DNA of 41,611 nucleotides, taken from IMG/VR virus record IMGVR_UViG_3300046012_000432, positions 1 through 41,611 of that record, one strand, 5' to 3'. The notes under the pieces are model-generated. The model saw only the letters and a list, made by a program, of their open reading frames with translations, was not told the DNA's origin and searched no databases. This document shows positions 23,482 to 31,153 of this stretch, in pieces. Positions within the stretch are counted from its first letter, which is position 1; each line of letters starts with the position of its first letter. A program made the translations under genes and the position numbers. This DNA is from a virus.

Positions 23482-23517
23482 GCGTCCTGCACGGACAGCA
23501 AAAAGCGTGCGGGCCGG

Positions 23518-23637
23518 TTGCGGGACGCGGTCGGCGACGAGATCTCCGACCTGATCGTGCCGGCCCGCCAGGTCGAGTTGACGCTGTGGCTGCTCGAGCG
23601 GGCCCGGGCGATGCGGGCGCAGCAGGTGATCGCGTGA
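23518..23637 (+). CDS. Short ORF divergent from ku
   Basis: A TTG start at 23518 gives 39 residues (RDAVGDEISDLIVPARQVEL, then WLLERARAMRAQQ). Codon use matches the neighbours and the stop overlaps the next GTG (GTGA), which supports a real gene. The start is uncertain because no ATG or GTG lies upstream in frame. Confidence 0.45.
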   Translation: MRDAVGDEISDLIVPARQVELTLWLLERARAMRAQQVIA

Positions 23638-24047
23638 GCAGCGTCGCGGAGACGATGATGCGCTACAGCCGCCTCGGCGTTCTCGCCGCGGAGTGGGAGC
23701 GCAGCCGCGCGGAGTTCGCGCACGCTGTCACCTCGACGGCTTACAGCGGAGCCGAGGTCGCGGCCGCCCGCGAACGGTTCGGGTGCGCGTCGGAACGGCT
23801 TGCGGCTGTTGTGGCGGAGCTCGACGATTACGACCTGCCCGCGGTCGCGAACGGCACCTCCGGGTGCGCACGCCAGATCATCCGGCTCGAGGGCGACGTC
23901 GTGCTCGAAGCGATCGGCTGGCACCACGCCCGCAAGGACACCTCCCTGCACGGCCGTGAACTGCAGGCCGATAGTTGCGCGAGGCTCGACGAGAAGGTCG
24001 AGCAGCTCGTCGACGCGTTCGCGAGGGTCGGGACGGCCGCCGCGTGA
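23634..24047 (+). CDS. Helical protein, unknown
   Basis: A 137-residue protein, largely helical (LGVLAAEWERSRAEFAHAVT; SERLAAVVAELDDYDLPAVA; LDEKVEQLVDAFARVG). I recognise no family. It is linked to both neighbours by GTGA overlaps in a run of small early genes. Confidence 0.65.
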   Translation: MSSVAETMMRYSRLGVLAAEWERSRAEFAHAVTSTAYSGAEVAAARERFGCASERLAAVVAELDDYDLPAVANGTSGCARQIIRLEGDVVLEAIGWHHARKDTSLHGRELQADSCARLDEKVEQLVDAFARVGTAAA

Positions 24048-24211
24048 ACGCTGGCATGGGCACCTTCGACTGGATCGTCGTCGTCGTTGTCGTCTTGTTG
24101 CCGATCGCGGTCGCGACCGTGGTCGCGGAGCTGCAGGCTCGCCGCGATCGCCGCGAGCGCGGCAACCTGACCCGGCCGGCGGACAAGATCGATCTGCGGG
24201 TGCGCTGGTGA
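24044..24211 (+). CDS. Small single-span membrane protein
   Basis: 55 residues from the GTG at 24044 (an internal ATG at 24056 is possible). One membrane helix, WIVVVVVVLLPIAVATVV, is followed by a basic tail. Its role is unknown. GTGA overlaps lie on both sides. Confidence 0.6.
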   Translation: MNAGMGTFDWIVVVVVVLLPIAVATVVAELQARRDRRERGNLTRPADKIDLRVRW

Positions 24212-24474
24212 TCGGCCAGGTCGAGATCCTGATCGACGCCGACGGCGGCGTGTTCCTCGACACCGGGGATCGGTGGGAAGGGCTGCGTGTGCGCTACCGC
24301 ACGGTCGGGGAGCGCCGCTGGGCGAAGTTCATCCTCGTCGGCGCGGAAGGCCAGTCGCTGCGCGATCTCCTCGACGCTGCTGTGGCGGTCGTCGCGCGCT
24401 CCGACAGCGCCGGCATCGCACATCCGACCCGCGCGTCGTGCGAGCAGTTGCAGCTCGGAGGCGCGGCAGCATGA
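24208..24474 (+). CDS. Small alpha/beta protein, unknown
   Basis: An 88-residue protein (VEILIDADGGVFLDTGDRWE; VGERRWAKFILVGAEGQSL). Beta strands precede a C-terminal helix. There is no recognised family. It is linked by GTGA upstream and ATGA downstream. Confidence 0.62.
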   Translation: MIGQVEILIDADGGVFLDTGDRWEGLRVRYRTVGERRWAKFILVGAEGQSLRDLLDAAVAVVARSDSAGIAHPTRASCEQLQLGGAAA

Positions 24475-24752
24475 GGCCGTGCCGCACACCAGAGACGCTC
24501 GTCGTCTTCCATCTGCCCGGCGGCACCGAGGAGAACGACCTGTGGGTGCGCCGCGGCCAACAGAACGGGCTGACGTTCGTCGAGTCGGTCTGGGCGCTCG
24601 AAGACAACGAGCGGGCCGCGATCGCCGCCGGCGCGACCGTCGAGCTGCGCGTCTACGCACAGGTCACACCGGCAGTTTCGCTCGAGATCGGCCCCTCGCT
24701 CGAGGAGCGTCATGCGGAGCCGAGTCCTGACGACGGAAGGATCGACGGGTGA
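24471..24752 (+). CDS. Small early protein, unknown
   Basis: A 93-residue protein (TLVVFHLPGGTEENDLWVRR; LTFVESVWALEDNERAAIAA). A beta-alpha pattern is visible but no known family. The ATG overlaps the previous stop. The stop overlaps the initiator GTG. Confidence 0.62.
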   Translation: MRPCRTPETLVVFHLPGGTEENDLWVRRGQQNGLTFVESVWALEDNERAAIAAGATVELRVYAQVTPAVSLEIGPSLEERHAEPSPDDGRIDG

Positions 24753-25705
24753 GCGTCGACGTCTACCGCGAGGTGTGGCGGCACTCGAGGTCGGAGCACG
24801 GAGCTCGTCTGACGTTGCTCGCGATCGCCGACAACGCGTCGAAGAGCGAGGCTGTCGCGTTCCCGGGCCAGGCGCTCCTGATGGAGATGACCCGGCTCAA
24901 GGAGCGCGGCCTGCGCGAGTCGCTGCGCTGGCTCGAGGACGCCGTCGAGATCGAGACGCGCCAGGCGATGAAGCACCAGGCGCGGATCAACGTCTACCGG
25001 GTGCTCCTCGGCGAGTTCGCCGACGTCGACATCGACCCCTCGATGCTCCCGTTCCGTCTGCTGCAGCCGTTCTCGACGCCGGCCGAGATCGCCCAGCGAC
25101 GAGCGGCAGAAAATGCCGGTCGTCGCGCCCCTGACGGGCGGCAGAAAATGCCGGTCGTTCCTGACCCCGCGACCGGCATAAAACGCCGTCACGACCGGCA
25201 GAATCCGCCGCTCCATAAGGAAGGACCCGTACTGGACCCAGGAACGAGCGAAGCTAACGCTTCGCTCGTGGCGGCTGACGCCGCCGAGCGGGAGATGTCG
25301 AGTCGGTTCGAGATCTCGCTCGCTCTCTCGGCCGAGCTCGGCGTCGGTCTGCAAGGGCTGACGCGGAGCGAGCGAGGCGCCTGGGAGAAGGCCGTCACCG
25401 ATCTGCTCGAGGTCGGCGCGACCGCCGGCGACGTCGTCGCGCGCTGCGGCGTCTACCGGGCGATGTGGCCCGGGATGCGGCTGACGCCGAACGCGCTCGC
25501 CCGGCACTGGTCGATGCTCGGCGTCGAAGTCGACGTCGCTGCCGCGAGCGACCCGATGGCCGCGTGGCTCGAGCGGGCGCCGGCGATCTTCGAGCGGACG
25601 GTCGCGCACGAGATCCTCGCCGACCGTCCCGGCCTCGCCGACGACGTGCGCCGCCGCTACCACGCGCTGCTCGACGAGCGCTACGACGAGCAGGCGGCCG
25701 CGTGA
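24749..25705 (+). CDS. Replication initiator-like protein carrying iterons
   Basis: A 318-residue protein. Residues ~1-95 form a winged-helix domain of the RepA/phage O type (GARLTLLAIADNASKSEAVA; ALLMEMTRLKERGLRESLRW). A linker at residues ~118-175 is low-complexity because its DNA contains four 19-bp repeats and a hairpin. The C-terminal domain (LTRSERGAWEKAVTDLLEVG onward) is helical and DnaD-like in style. The phage lambda O gene has the same architecture, with the origin inside the initiator gene. I infer that this protein binds the repeats and recruits host replication proteins, since no polymerase, primase or replicative helicase is seen in the window. Confidence 0.72.
   Translation: MSVDVYREVWRHSRSEHGARLTLLAIADNASKSEAVAFPGQALLMEMTRLKERGLRESLRWLEDAVEIETRQAMKHQARINVYRVLLGEFADVDIDPSMLPFRLLQPFSTPAEIAQRRAAENAGRRAPDGRQKMPVVPDPATGIKRRHDRQNPPLHKEGPVLDPGTSEANASLVAADAAEREMSSRFEISLALSAELGVGLQGLTRSERGAWEKAVTDLLEVGATAGDVVARCGVYRAMWPGMRLTPNALARHWSMLGVEVDVAAASDPMAAWLERAPAIFERTVAHEILADRPGLADDVRRRYHALLDERYDEQAAA
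25104..25210. repeat. Four 19-bp iterons, probable replication origin
   Basis: Two identical direct copies of CGGCAGAAAATGCCGGTCG are at 25104-25122 and 25139-25157. Two inverted, diverged copies are at 25170-25188 (CGACCGGCATAAAACGCCG) and 25192-25210 (CGACCGGCAGAATCCGCCG). All four share the TGCCGGTCG core. They lie in the linker of the initiator gene, like the lambda origin, and the A-runs raise local AT content. Confidence 0.75.
25244..25269. repeat. Perfect 11-bp inverted repeat beside the iterons
   Basis: ACGAGCGAAGC, loop TAAC, GCTTCGCTCGT. The stem is perfect, lies 33 bases after the last iteron and is inside the initiator coding sequence. It may be a primosome-loading or secondary initiation structure, but function is inferred only from location. 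Confidence 0.6.
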
Positions 25706-25869
25706 TGCCGGCGTGTCATCGCTGCGAACGGGTGCAGGCGACCGCCGAGCTGCGGCGCACAAAGCTCGGGTTCGTCTGCAAGGACAACGACCGCTGGTCG
25801 CGCTGCGCGAAGATCGCGCGCGAGCTGCGCGCCGCGCGCCGCCAGGCACGCAGGACGGCGGCCGCGTGA
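25705..25869 (+). CDS. Small Cys-containing basic protein
   Basis: A 54-residue protein (MPACHRCERVQATAEL; LGFVCKDNDRWSRC) with four Cys in CxxC...C...C spacing, probably a zinc knuckle. An Arg/Ala-rich tail follows. The start can be GTG 25702 or ATG 25705. It overlaps neighbours on both sides. Confidence 0.6.
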   Translation: MPACHRCERVQATAELRRTKLGFVCKDNDRWSRCAKIARELRAARRQARRTAAA

Positions 25870-26393
25870 GCCGCGGCCGCGTCGACCTGGTCGTGTTCGT
25901 GCTGCTCGCCGCCGCGTTCCTGCTCGCCGCCCGGGTGACGCACGAGCCGCGCGCGGCCGCCGCGAGCGACGTCGCCGAACGGACGGTGCAGGGCAAGAGC
26001 ATCGACTGGTGGGCCCGCCACGCGGTGCAAGCCCGCAAGGACGCGAACGCACGCGCAGCGACGATCCGCCGTCTGCGCAGGGAGCTCGCGAGCGACACGA
26101 CGATCCAGCAGTCGATCGACCTGGCGGCGGTCACCTTCCACGTCGACGCGGCGATGCTCTCCCGCAAAGCCTCCTGCGAATCGACCGGCGGCCGCGGCTA
26201 CAACCCGTCCGCTACCGGCCGCCCGATCGGCGACGGTGAGAAGCCGCTCGGGCTCTTTCAATTCCTCGGTTCGACTTGGCGGTCGACGCCTTACGCACGC
26301 TTCTCCCCGTACAACCCGCTCGCCGCGGCGCTCGCCGCCGGCTGGATGCACAGCGCCGCGATCCACCGAGGATCCGAATGGCAGTGCCGGTGA
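25866..26393 (+). CDS. Membrane-anchored lytic transglycosylase (SLT-like)
   Basis: A 175-residue protein with an N-terminal membrane anchor (VDLVVFVLLAAAFLLAA). A helical spacer is followed by a lysozyme-like domain. The latter shows MLSRKASCESTGGRGYNPSA with the likely catalytic Glu in SCEST, LGLFQFLGSTWRSTPYARFS and NPLAAALAAGWMH. It would cleave peptidoglycan from the outer membrane face. Its place in the early region, far from the lysis genes, is unusual. Roles in wall remodelling or lysogen physiology are possible. Confidence 0.78.
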   Translation: MSRGRVDLVVFVLLAAAFLLAARVTHEPRAAAASDVAERTVQGKSIDWWARHAVQARKDANARAATIRRLRRELASDTTIQQSIDLAAVTFHVDAAMLSRKASCESTGGRGYNPSATGRPIGDGEKPLGLFQFLGSTWRSTPYARFSPYNPLAAALAAGWMHSAAIHRGSEWQCR

Positions 26394-26500
26394 GCCGCAA
26401 CCGCAGCCGTATCGACGAGCTGCTGGTCGTCTGGACGATCTACGTGTTCATCGTCGTGTTCTGGGCCGCATGCGCGTTCGCGATCCTGAGGTGGCTCTGA
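26390..26500 (+). CDS. 36-residue membrane peptide
   Basis: A GTG start overlaps the previous stop. The peptide has one membrane helix, LLVVWTIYVFIVVFWAACAF. It begins with SRNRSR, giving a positive cytoplasmic end. Its partner and role are unknown. Its stop overlaps the next ATG. Confidence 0.55.
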   Translation: MSRNRSRIDELLVVWTIYVFIVVFWAACAFAILRWL

Positions 26501-26775
26501 TGCCCGCCGCCGGCGCGCGCTCAGGCACACGTCCCTCGCGCGCAGCGCGCGGCGCCGGCAGCGGCACGATCGGCGACCGGATCGGGCTGACGTGCGGCCA
26601 CACGACCGACGAGCAGCCGATCGCGAAAGGCCAGACCTTCGCGCTCTACCAGTGCCCGCGCGGTTGCGGGCTCGTCAAGCGCGCACCACGTGCGCGCACA
26701 ACCGAACGAAAGGAGGAGCGTCGTGACAGCTACGGCGACCAAAGACGCTCAGAAGAAGGAAGCCCCGCTCGTTGA
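26500..26775 (+). CDS. Small zinc-binding-like protein
   Basis: A 91-residue protein with GLTCGHTTDEQPIAKGQT followed by FALYQCPRGCGLVKRAP, a probable zinc ribbon. The basic C-terminus overlaps the start of the ParB gene by 53 bases and could be shorter in practice. Function is unknown. Confidence 0.5.
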   Translation: MPAAGARSGTRPSRAARGAGSGTIGDRIGLTCGHTTDEQPIAKGQTFALYQCPRGCGLVKRAPRARTTERKEERRDSYGDQRRSEEGSPAR

Positions 26776-28129
26776 GTACCACGAGCTGCACGTCGAATCA
26801 CTCGCCGTTGTAGGCGACAACGTTCGCAGCAACGTCGGCGACGTCACCGAGCTCGCCGCGTCGATCAAGGAGCAGGGGCTGATCCAGCCGATCGTCGCGA
26901 CGATGCGCGCGATCGTCGACGAGAACGGCGAGGACGACCTCGGCGTCCGCTTCGTCGTCGTCGCCGGCCACCGCCGCCTCGCCGCCGCGAAGCTCGCAGG
27001 CCTCGAGAAGGTGCCGGTGATCCTCCGGACGATGGACGAGCAGCAGCGCATCGAGGCGATGCTCGTCGAGAACCTCGACCGCACAGACATCAGCCCGCTC
27101 GACGAGGCCCGCGGCTACCAGAGGCTCACCGACGAATTCTCGCTCAGCCAGCGCGACATCGCCGCGAAGATGGGACGGTCGCAGGGGCACATCTCGAAGC
27201 GGCTCGTCCTGCTCGAGCTGCCTGAGGAGATCCGCAAACGGGTCGATTCCGGCGGAATCACAATCTCGGACGCAGTCGAGCTCGCGAAGCTCAAAGACCA
27301 CCCTGCCCATCTCCGCGGTGCGGCGACGACGAACGCCTGGGAGACAATCCCCGGCAACGTCACCAAGGCGCTCGATGAGCTGAAGCGCGAGAAGCTGCTG
27401 ACGACGAAGCAGGAGCAGCTCGAGTCAAAGGGCCTCGCGACCGTCCGCGTCTCCAGCCGCTACCAGCTGCCGACGAAGATCCATCGGATCAACGACGGCA
27501 CGATCGCCGGCGACCCGCACGCGCTGCCGATCACCCCGGCCGATCACGCGAAGCACTCATGCCACGCGATCGCGCTCTTCATCAACCACGTCGGCAAGGT
27601 CGAAGAGTTCCCGGTCTGCACCGACCGCAAGCAGCACCCCGGCCTCAAGACACGCCAGGAGAAGCCCGCGCGCGGCTCGACCGCGCCGCATCCGCTCCAG
27701 AAGGAACGGGAGGCACTCCGCGAAGCCGAGACCGCACGGCGGACGTTCAGGCGCGAGCTGCTCAAGCGCAAGCTGCCCAAGGAGGAGATGCTCGACCGGA
27801 TCTTCCTCTCGATCATCGACACCGCGATGGAGATGTCTGACGACCAGCTGATCGTGAACTCGATGATCACGCTCGGCCTCGCGAACGAAGAGGACGAAGC
27901 GGTCAACGAAGCCGACCTCCGCGGCTACGCGCTCGAAGGGCCGGCACAGCTACTCCGCGCAGCGTTCGCTGTCGCGCTCGCGCAGAGCGACGACTACGCG
28001 CTTAACGAATGGGCGACGAACTGGGGCGAAGGGGCCGCCTCCTACCTCGCATTCCTCGAACGGCACGGCTACGAGGCCACCGCCGCCGAAAAGAAGCGAC
28101 TCCGGTCTGTCCTCAAGGCCGCGTCGTGA
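26723..28129 (+). CDS. ParB-like DNA-binding protein
   Basis: A 468-residue ParB/Spo0J-type protein. An N-terminal ParB nuclease-like domain (LAASIKEQGLIQPIVATM) carries the nucleotide-pocket motif AGHRRLAAAKLAG near residues 80-92. VENLDRTDISPLDEARGYQR follows. A helix-turn-helix lies near residues 139-167 (LSQRDIAAKMGRSQGHISKR). The C-terminal ~250 residues are specific to this protein. A strong ribosome site, GAAAGGAGGAG, precedes GTG 26723. No ParA gene is present, so partition as a ParAB system is doubtful. DNA bridging or gene regulation is more likely, perhaps with the HerA-like ATPase. Confidence 0.83.
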   Translation: MTATATKDAQKKEAPLVEYHELHVESLAVVGDNVRSNVGDVTELAASIKEQGLIQPIVATMRAIVDENGEDDLGVRFVVVAGHRRLAAAKLAGLEKVPVILRTMDEQQRIEAMLVENLDRTDISPLDEARGYQRLTDEFSLSQRDIAAKMGRSQGHISKRLVLLELPEEIRKRVDSGGITISDAVELAKLKDHPAHLRGAATTNAWETIPGNVTKALDELKREKLLTTKQEQLESKGLATVRVSSRYQLPTKIHRINDGTIAGDPHALPITPADHAKHSCHAIALFINHVGKVEEFPVCTDRKQHPGLKTRQEKPARGSTAPHPLQKEREALREAETARRTFRRELLKRKLPKEEMLDRIFLSIIDTAMEMSDDQLIVNSMITLGLANEEDEAVNEADLRGYALEGPAQLLRAAFAVALAQSDDYALNEWATNWGEGAASYLAFLERHGYEATAAEKKRLRSVLKAAS

Positions 28130-28344
28130 AGGACTGCCCGGTTCCCGGCTGCGGCACGCGGATCGACAGCTCTCTGCTGATGTGCAGCCCGCACTGGTGG
28201 TCGGTGCCGAAGTCGCTCCGCAACCGCGTCTGGACGACGGTTCGCAAAGGCGTGCTCGACGACCGCTACCGCGACGCCGCGGCCGCCGCAATCTCGGCCG
28301 CGACCGAAAAGGCCGGGACGACCCCGGTCAGGGAGTACGCCTGA
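28126..28344 (+). CDS. Small zinc-binding-like phage protein
   Basis: A 72-residue protein with KDCPVPGCGTRIDSSLLMC followed by SPHWWSVPKSLRNRVW. The C...C...C..HW...P..LR pattern is common in short actinophage proteins and suggests one zinc site. A helical tail follows. GTGA upstream and TGATG downstream show coupling. Confidence 0.68.
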   Translation: MKDCPVPGCGTRIDSSLLMCSPHWWSVPKSLRNRVWTTVRKGVLDDRYRDAAAAAISAATEKAGTTPVREYA

Positions 28345-28598
28345 TGGAGATCCTCATCAACGGCAAGGTTCCTTCGACCTGTGAGCTGCGCGGCTGCGAC
28401 CGCCCGGCCGTCGCAACACTGATTGCTCATCCCCTGAAACGTCACGCCGTCGGCGGCTGCTCATCGGTGTGCGCCGACCACCTCGAAAAGGCGTGCGCGA
28501 TGGTCGCGCGTGCGTTCCTGATCTCGAACAAGCTCCTCGAGCCCGCCGACGACCGCGAACGTGACTACCTCGCGGTGCTCGAGGAGCACATCGCGTGA
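28344..28598 (+). CDS. Small Cys/His protein, unknown
   Basis: An 84-residue protein with CELRGCDRPA and CADHLEKACAM, suggesting a structural zinc. The C-terminus is helical. It is encoded directly before the HerA-like gene and overlaps it by GTGA. Confidence 0.63.
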   Translation: MEILINGKVPSTCELRGCDRPAVATLIAHPLKRHAVGGCSSVCADHLEKACAMVARAFLISNKLLEPADDRERDYLAVLEEHIA

Positions 28599-30448
28599 GC
28601 GAGCTCCGGATCTCATCGCGGCTGGCGTTGCCGATCCAGGTGGCGGGCGAGTCGACGGCGATCCTGGCGAAGAAAGGCGCGGGGAAGTCGAACACCGCGA
28701 AGGTGATCGTCGAGGAGGTTCTCGACCACGGCGGCGTCCAGGTCGTCGTGCTCGACCCGATCGGCCACTGGTGGTCGCTGCGCGCCGGCGCCGACGGGAA
28801 GCCGAAGGGCGGCTACCCGGTCGCGGTGTTCGGCGGGATGCACGGCGACCTGCCGTTGGAGCCGACCGCCGGCGCGCTGCTCGCTCAGACCGCCGTCGAG
28901 TCGGGCCAGTCGATCATCCTCGACGTCTCCTCGCTCGACTCGAACGGCGCGATGCAACGGTTCGTGTACGAGTTCCTCGAGGAGCTGTACAAGCTCAAGC
29001 AGCGTGTCCCGACACCAACGCTGCTCGTGCTCGAGGAGGCCGACGAGTTCGCGCCGCAGGACCCGAAGGGCACGAACGTGCCGCGGATGGTCGGCGCCGC
29101 GAACCGGATCTCGAAACGCGGCCGCGGCCGCGGCATCGGGATGCTCTACGTCACGCAACGCTCGGCCGCCCTGAACAAGAACGTCCTCGACCAGGCCGAC
29201 ACGCTGATCGTGATGCGCACGATCGGGCCGCGCGACCGGACGGCGATCGAGGGCTGGGTCAAACACCAGGACGCCGCCGGCATGGAAGACGTCCTCCCGT
29301 CGCTGCCCGGCCTCGAGACCGGGGAGGCGTGGGTCTGGACCCCCGAACGGCAGCTGCTCGAACGGGTGAAGATCCGCAAGGCCCGCACCTTCGACTCCTC
29401 GCTCACCCCGAAGCCCGGCCAGGCAGCGGTCGTCGCGAACGTGAAACCGATCGACGTCGACGCGCTCGGCGCCGCGATCAAAGCAACCGCCGAGAAGGTC
29501 AAAGCCAACGACCCGCGCGAGCTGCAGAAACGACTCCGCGAGCTCGAGCGCGAATCGCACGACCGGCTCGCACGCATCCGCGAGCTCGAGGTCGACCGCG
29601 AGCCCGAGACCGTCGAGACGACGGTCGAGGTTCCGGTGCTCAGCGACGAGGAGCGCGAGCTCCTCACCGGCGTCGCGCGCACGATCAACGAGTCGCTCGC
29701 GCGAGCGCAGCAGGCATCCGACGCGCTCGTCGAGCTGCTCTCCGACATCCCCGCCCGCATCGACGCGGGACACAACACGAAGGAGAACAAGCAATGGTCG
29801 AGATCCCGATCAACCTCGCCGCCCCAGGCTGGCGCTGCAAGCTCTGGCGGCTCGCATACCGGCTCGCGGGCCGCTGCCCCTGCGGCGACAGCTCCGCCGC
29901 CGGCTGGCGGACGCCGCGCTGCGCCGACTGTCTCGAGGCCGACTGGCGCGACTGAGAACGTCTCCGCGCCGCAGCAGCGGATCCTGAACGCGCTCGCCGC
30001 GCTCGAGCAGATCGGAGTCGCCGCGCCCGACAAGACGCAGCTCGCGCTGTTCGCCGAGGCCTCGCCGAAGTCGTCGAGCTACTCGAACAACCTCGGCCAC
30101 CTGAACAACCAGCTCGGGCTGATCCGCTACCCGCAACCCGGACGGGTGCAGCTCACAGACGACGGCCGGAAGCTCGCCAACCCAGGCGGCGCACCGCAAA
30201 CCGTCGACGAGCTCCACCGATACGTCGCCGGCCTCGTCGGGCCTGCGAAGTGGCGGCTCCTCGAGCAGCTCATCCTCGCCTACGACGCGCCGCTCACCAA
30301 GGCCGACCTCGCCGAGCGCGCAGGCGCCTCGGCGACGTCGTCGAGCTTCTCGAACAACCTCGGCTCGCTCCGCTCGCTCGGCCTGATCGACTACCCGTCG
30401 CCCGGCGAGATCGTCGCGCTCCCGGTGCTCTTCATGGAGGGCACATGA
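28595..30448 (+). CDS. HerA/FtsK-like ATPase with two C-terminal winged helices
   Basis: A 617-residue protein. The Walker A motif is GAGKSNTAK (G28-S32 region) and Walker B is LLVLEEADEF near residues 143-152. RGIGMLYVTQRSAALNKNVL is a sensor/arginine segment typical of HerA (DUF87) ATPases. A coiled coil with KRLRELERESHDRLARIREL follows. A Ser/Pro/Gly linker spans residues ~400-455, then come two similar winged-helix units. These contain the twin motif SSSYSNNLGHLNNQLGLIRY and SSSFSNNLGSLRSLGLIDY. It probably moves or organises DNA. A small ORF with its own ribosome site is nested in the linker. Confidence 0.82.
   Translation: MSELRISSRLALPIQVAGESTAILAKKGAGKSNTAKVIVEEVLDHGGVQVVVLDPIGHWWSLRAGADGKPKGGYPVAVFGGMHGDLPLEPTAGALLAQTAVESGQSIILDVSSLDSNGAMQRFVYEFLEELYKLKQRVPTPTLLVLEEADEFAPQDPKGTNVPRMVGAANRISKRGRGRGIGMLYVTQRSAALNKNVLDQADTLIVMRTIGPRDRTAIEGWVKHQDAAGMEDVLPSLPGLETGEAWVWTPERQLLERVKIRKARTFDSSLTPKPGQAAVVANVKPIDVDALGAAIKATAEKVKANDPRELQKRLRELERESHDRLARIRELEVDREPETVETTVEVPVLSDEERELLTGVARTINESLARAQQASDALVELLSDIPARIDAGHNTKENKQWSRSRSTSPPQAGAASSGGSHTGSRAAAPAATAPPPAGGRRAAPTVSRPTGATENVSAPQQRILNALAALEQIGVAAPDKTQLALFAEASPKSSSYSNNLGHLNNQLGLIRYPQPGRVQLTDDGRKLANPGGAPQTVDELHRYVAGLVGPAKWRLLEQLILAYDAPLTKADLAERAGASATSSSFSNNLGSLRSLGLIDYPSPGEIVALPVLFMEGT
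29794..29955 (+). CDS. 53-residue ORF nested in the HerA-like gene
   Basis: ATG 29794 follows GAAGGAGAAC, a good ribosome site, and opens the +1 frame inside the ATPase linker. The product (MVEIPINLAAPGWRCK; RCPCGDSSAAGWRTPRCADC) has a CxC...CxxC cluster. The overlapping ATPase stretch is low-complexity, as expected if the nested frame is the one under selection. Alternatively it is chance in GC-rich DNA. Confidence 0.5.
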   Translation: MVEIPINLAAPGWRCKLWRLAYRLAGRCPCGDSSAAGWRTPRCADCLEADWRD

Positions 30449-30612
30449 CCGCGCAGCAACACCTCGCCGCCGCCGGCGTCGCGATCGCCGTCGCGAACTG
30501 GCACGCCCTGCACGCCAAGTACGGCAACCGCGACCTCGCACACACCCGCGACGCTGCCGGCGTTGCCACCCGGCAGCTCGCCGCTGCCCTCACAGAAGGA
30601 GGCACCACGTGA
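30445..30612 (+). CDS. Small helical protein, unknown
   Basis: A 55-residue protein (HLAAAGVAIAVANWHALHAK; DAAGVATRQLAAALTEGG). ATGA overlap with the ATPase stop. No family recognised. Confidence 0.58.
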   Translation: MTAQQHLAAAGVAIAVANWHALHAKYGNRDLAHTRDAAGVATRQLAAALTEGGTT

Positions 30613-30917
30613 ACGCCGTCGATCGGCGCAAGCTCTACGAGGAGCAAGTCGGGCCTGATGCGCTCGCACGGCAGCTGCGCGCCGCGGCGCCGAAATGCCG
30701 CAGTTGCACCCGGCCGATGCGCTGGGTCACCACGATCCGCGGCAGCAAGATGCCCGTCGACTTCGACCCGCACGAAGACGGCAACGTCGTCGTCCACAGG
30801 GACGGGCGCGCGGACGTCTACCAGTCGACACCGACCGAGATCCCCGGCGGCGCGACACTGCACTTCTCGCACTTCGCGACCTGCCCGAACGCCGACCAAC
30901 ACCGGCGGTCGCGATGA
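30609..30917 (+). CDS. Zinc-binding phage protein, unknown role
   Basis: A 102-residue protein with CRSCTRPMRWVTTIRGSKMP, VDFDPHEDGNVVV and HFSHFATCPNADQHRR. This Cys/His pattern occurs in many actinophage and actinobacterial prophage proteins of unknown function. A strong ribosome site, AGAAGGAGG, at 30594-30602 sets GTG 30609. Confidence 0.72.
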   Translation: MNAVDRRKLYEEQVGPDALARQLRAAAPKCRSCTRPMRWVTTIRGSKMPVDFDPHEDGNVVVHRDGRADVYQSTPTEIPGGATLHFSHFATCPNADQHRRSR

Positions 30918-31153
30918 CGACGCGCGAACGCTCATCAGTGTTCCCGTTCGCTCTTGAGCTTGACGAGTACGAGGTCGCGAACCTGCGTGCTGGGCTTCAA
31001 GCGCTCAAGGAGCTTGACCTCGACACGGGCGACTGGCTCTTGGAAATCCTGATCCGGCTGCCGTCCGTGGAACGTCTCCCGAACCGTCCTGTGTCGGCGC
31101 AGGTCGATCAGGTCAAGCGGTTTGCTCAGTGGGCGGTGACGCGTCGTGTGTGA
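30914..31153 (+). CDS. Small helical protein, unknown
   Basis: A 79-residue acidic N-terminal/basic C-terminal protein (DEYEVANLRAGLQALKELDL; TGDWLLEILIRLPSVERLPN). The ATG overlaps the preceding stop. A 13-base stretch near its start (TCAGTGTTCCCGT, 30935-30947) recurs at 31257-31269 in the next gene. Confidence 0.6.
   Translation: MTTRERSSVFPFALELDEYEVANLRAGLQALKELDLDTGDWLLEILIRLPSVERLPNRPVSAQVDQVKRFAQWAVTRRV

Noticed and set aside
23968-23974. CCGATAGTT and GAGATAGCT (33594) as further start-linked elements.
   Set aside because: They lack the RC after GATAG and have no start codon 6-8 bases downstream in a real gene frame.
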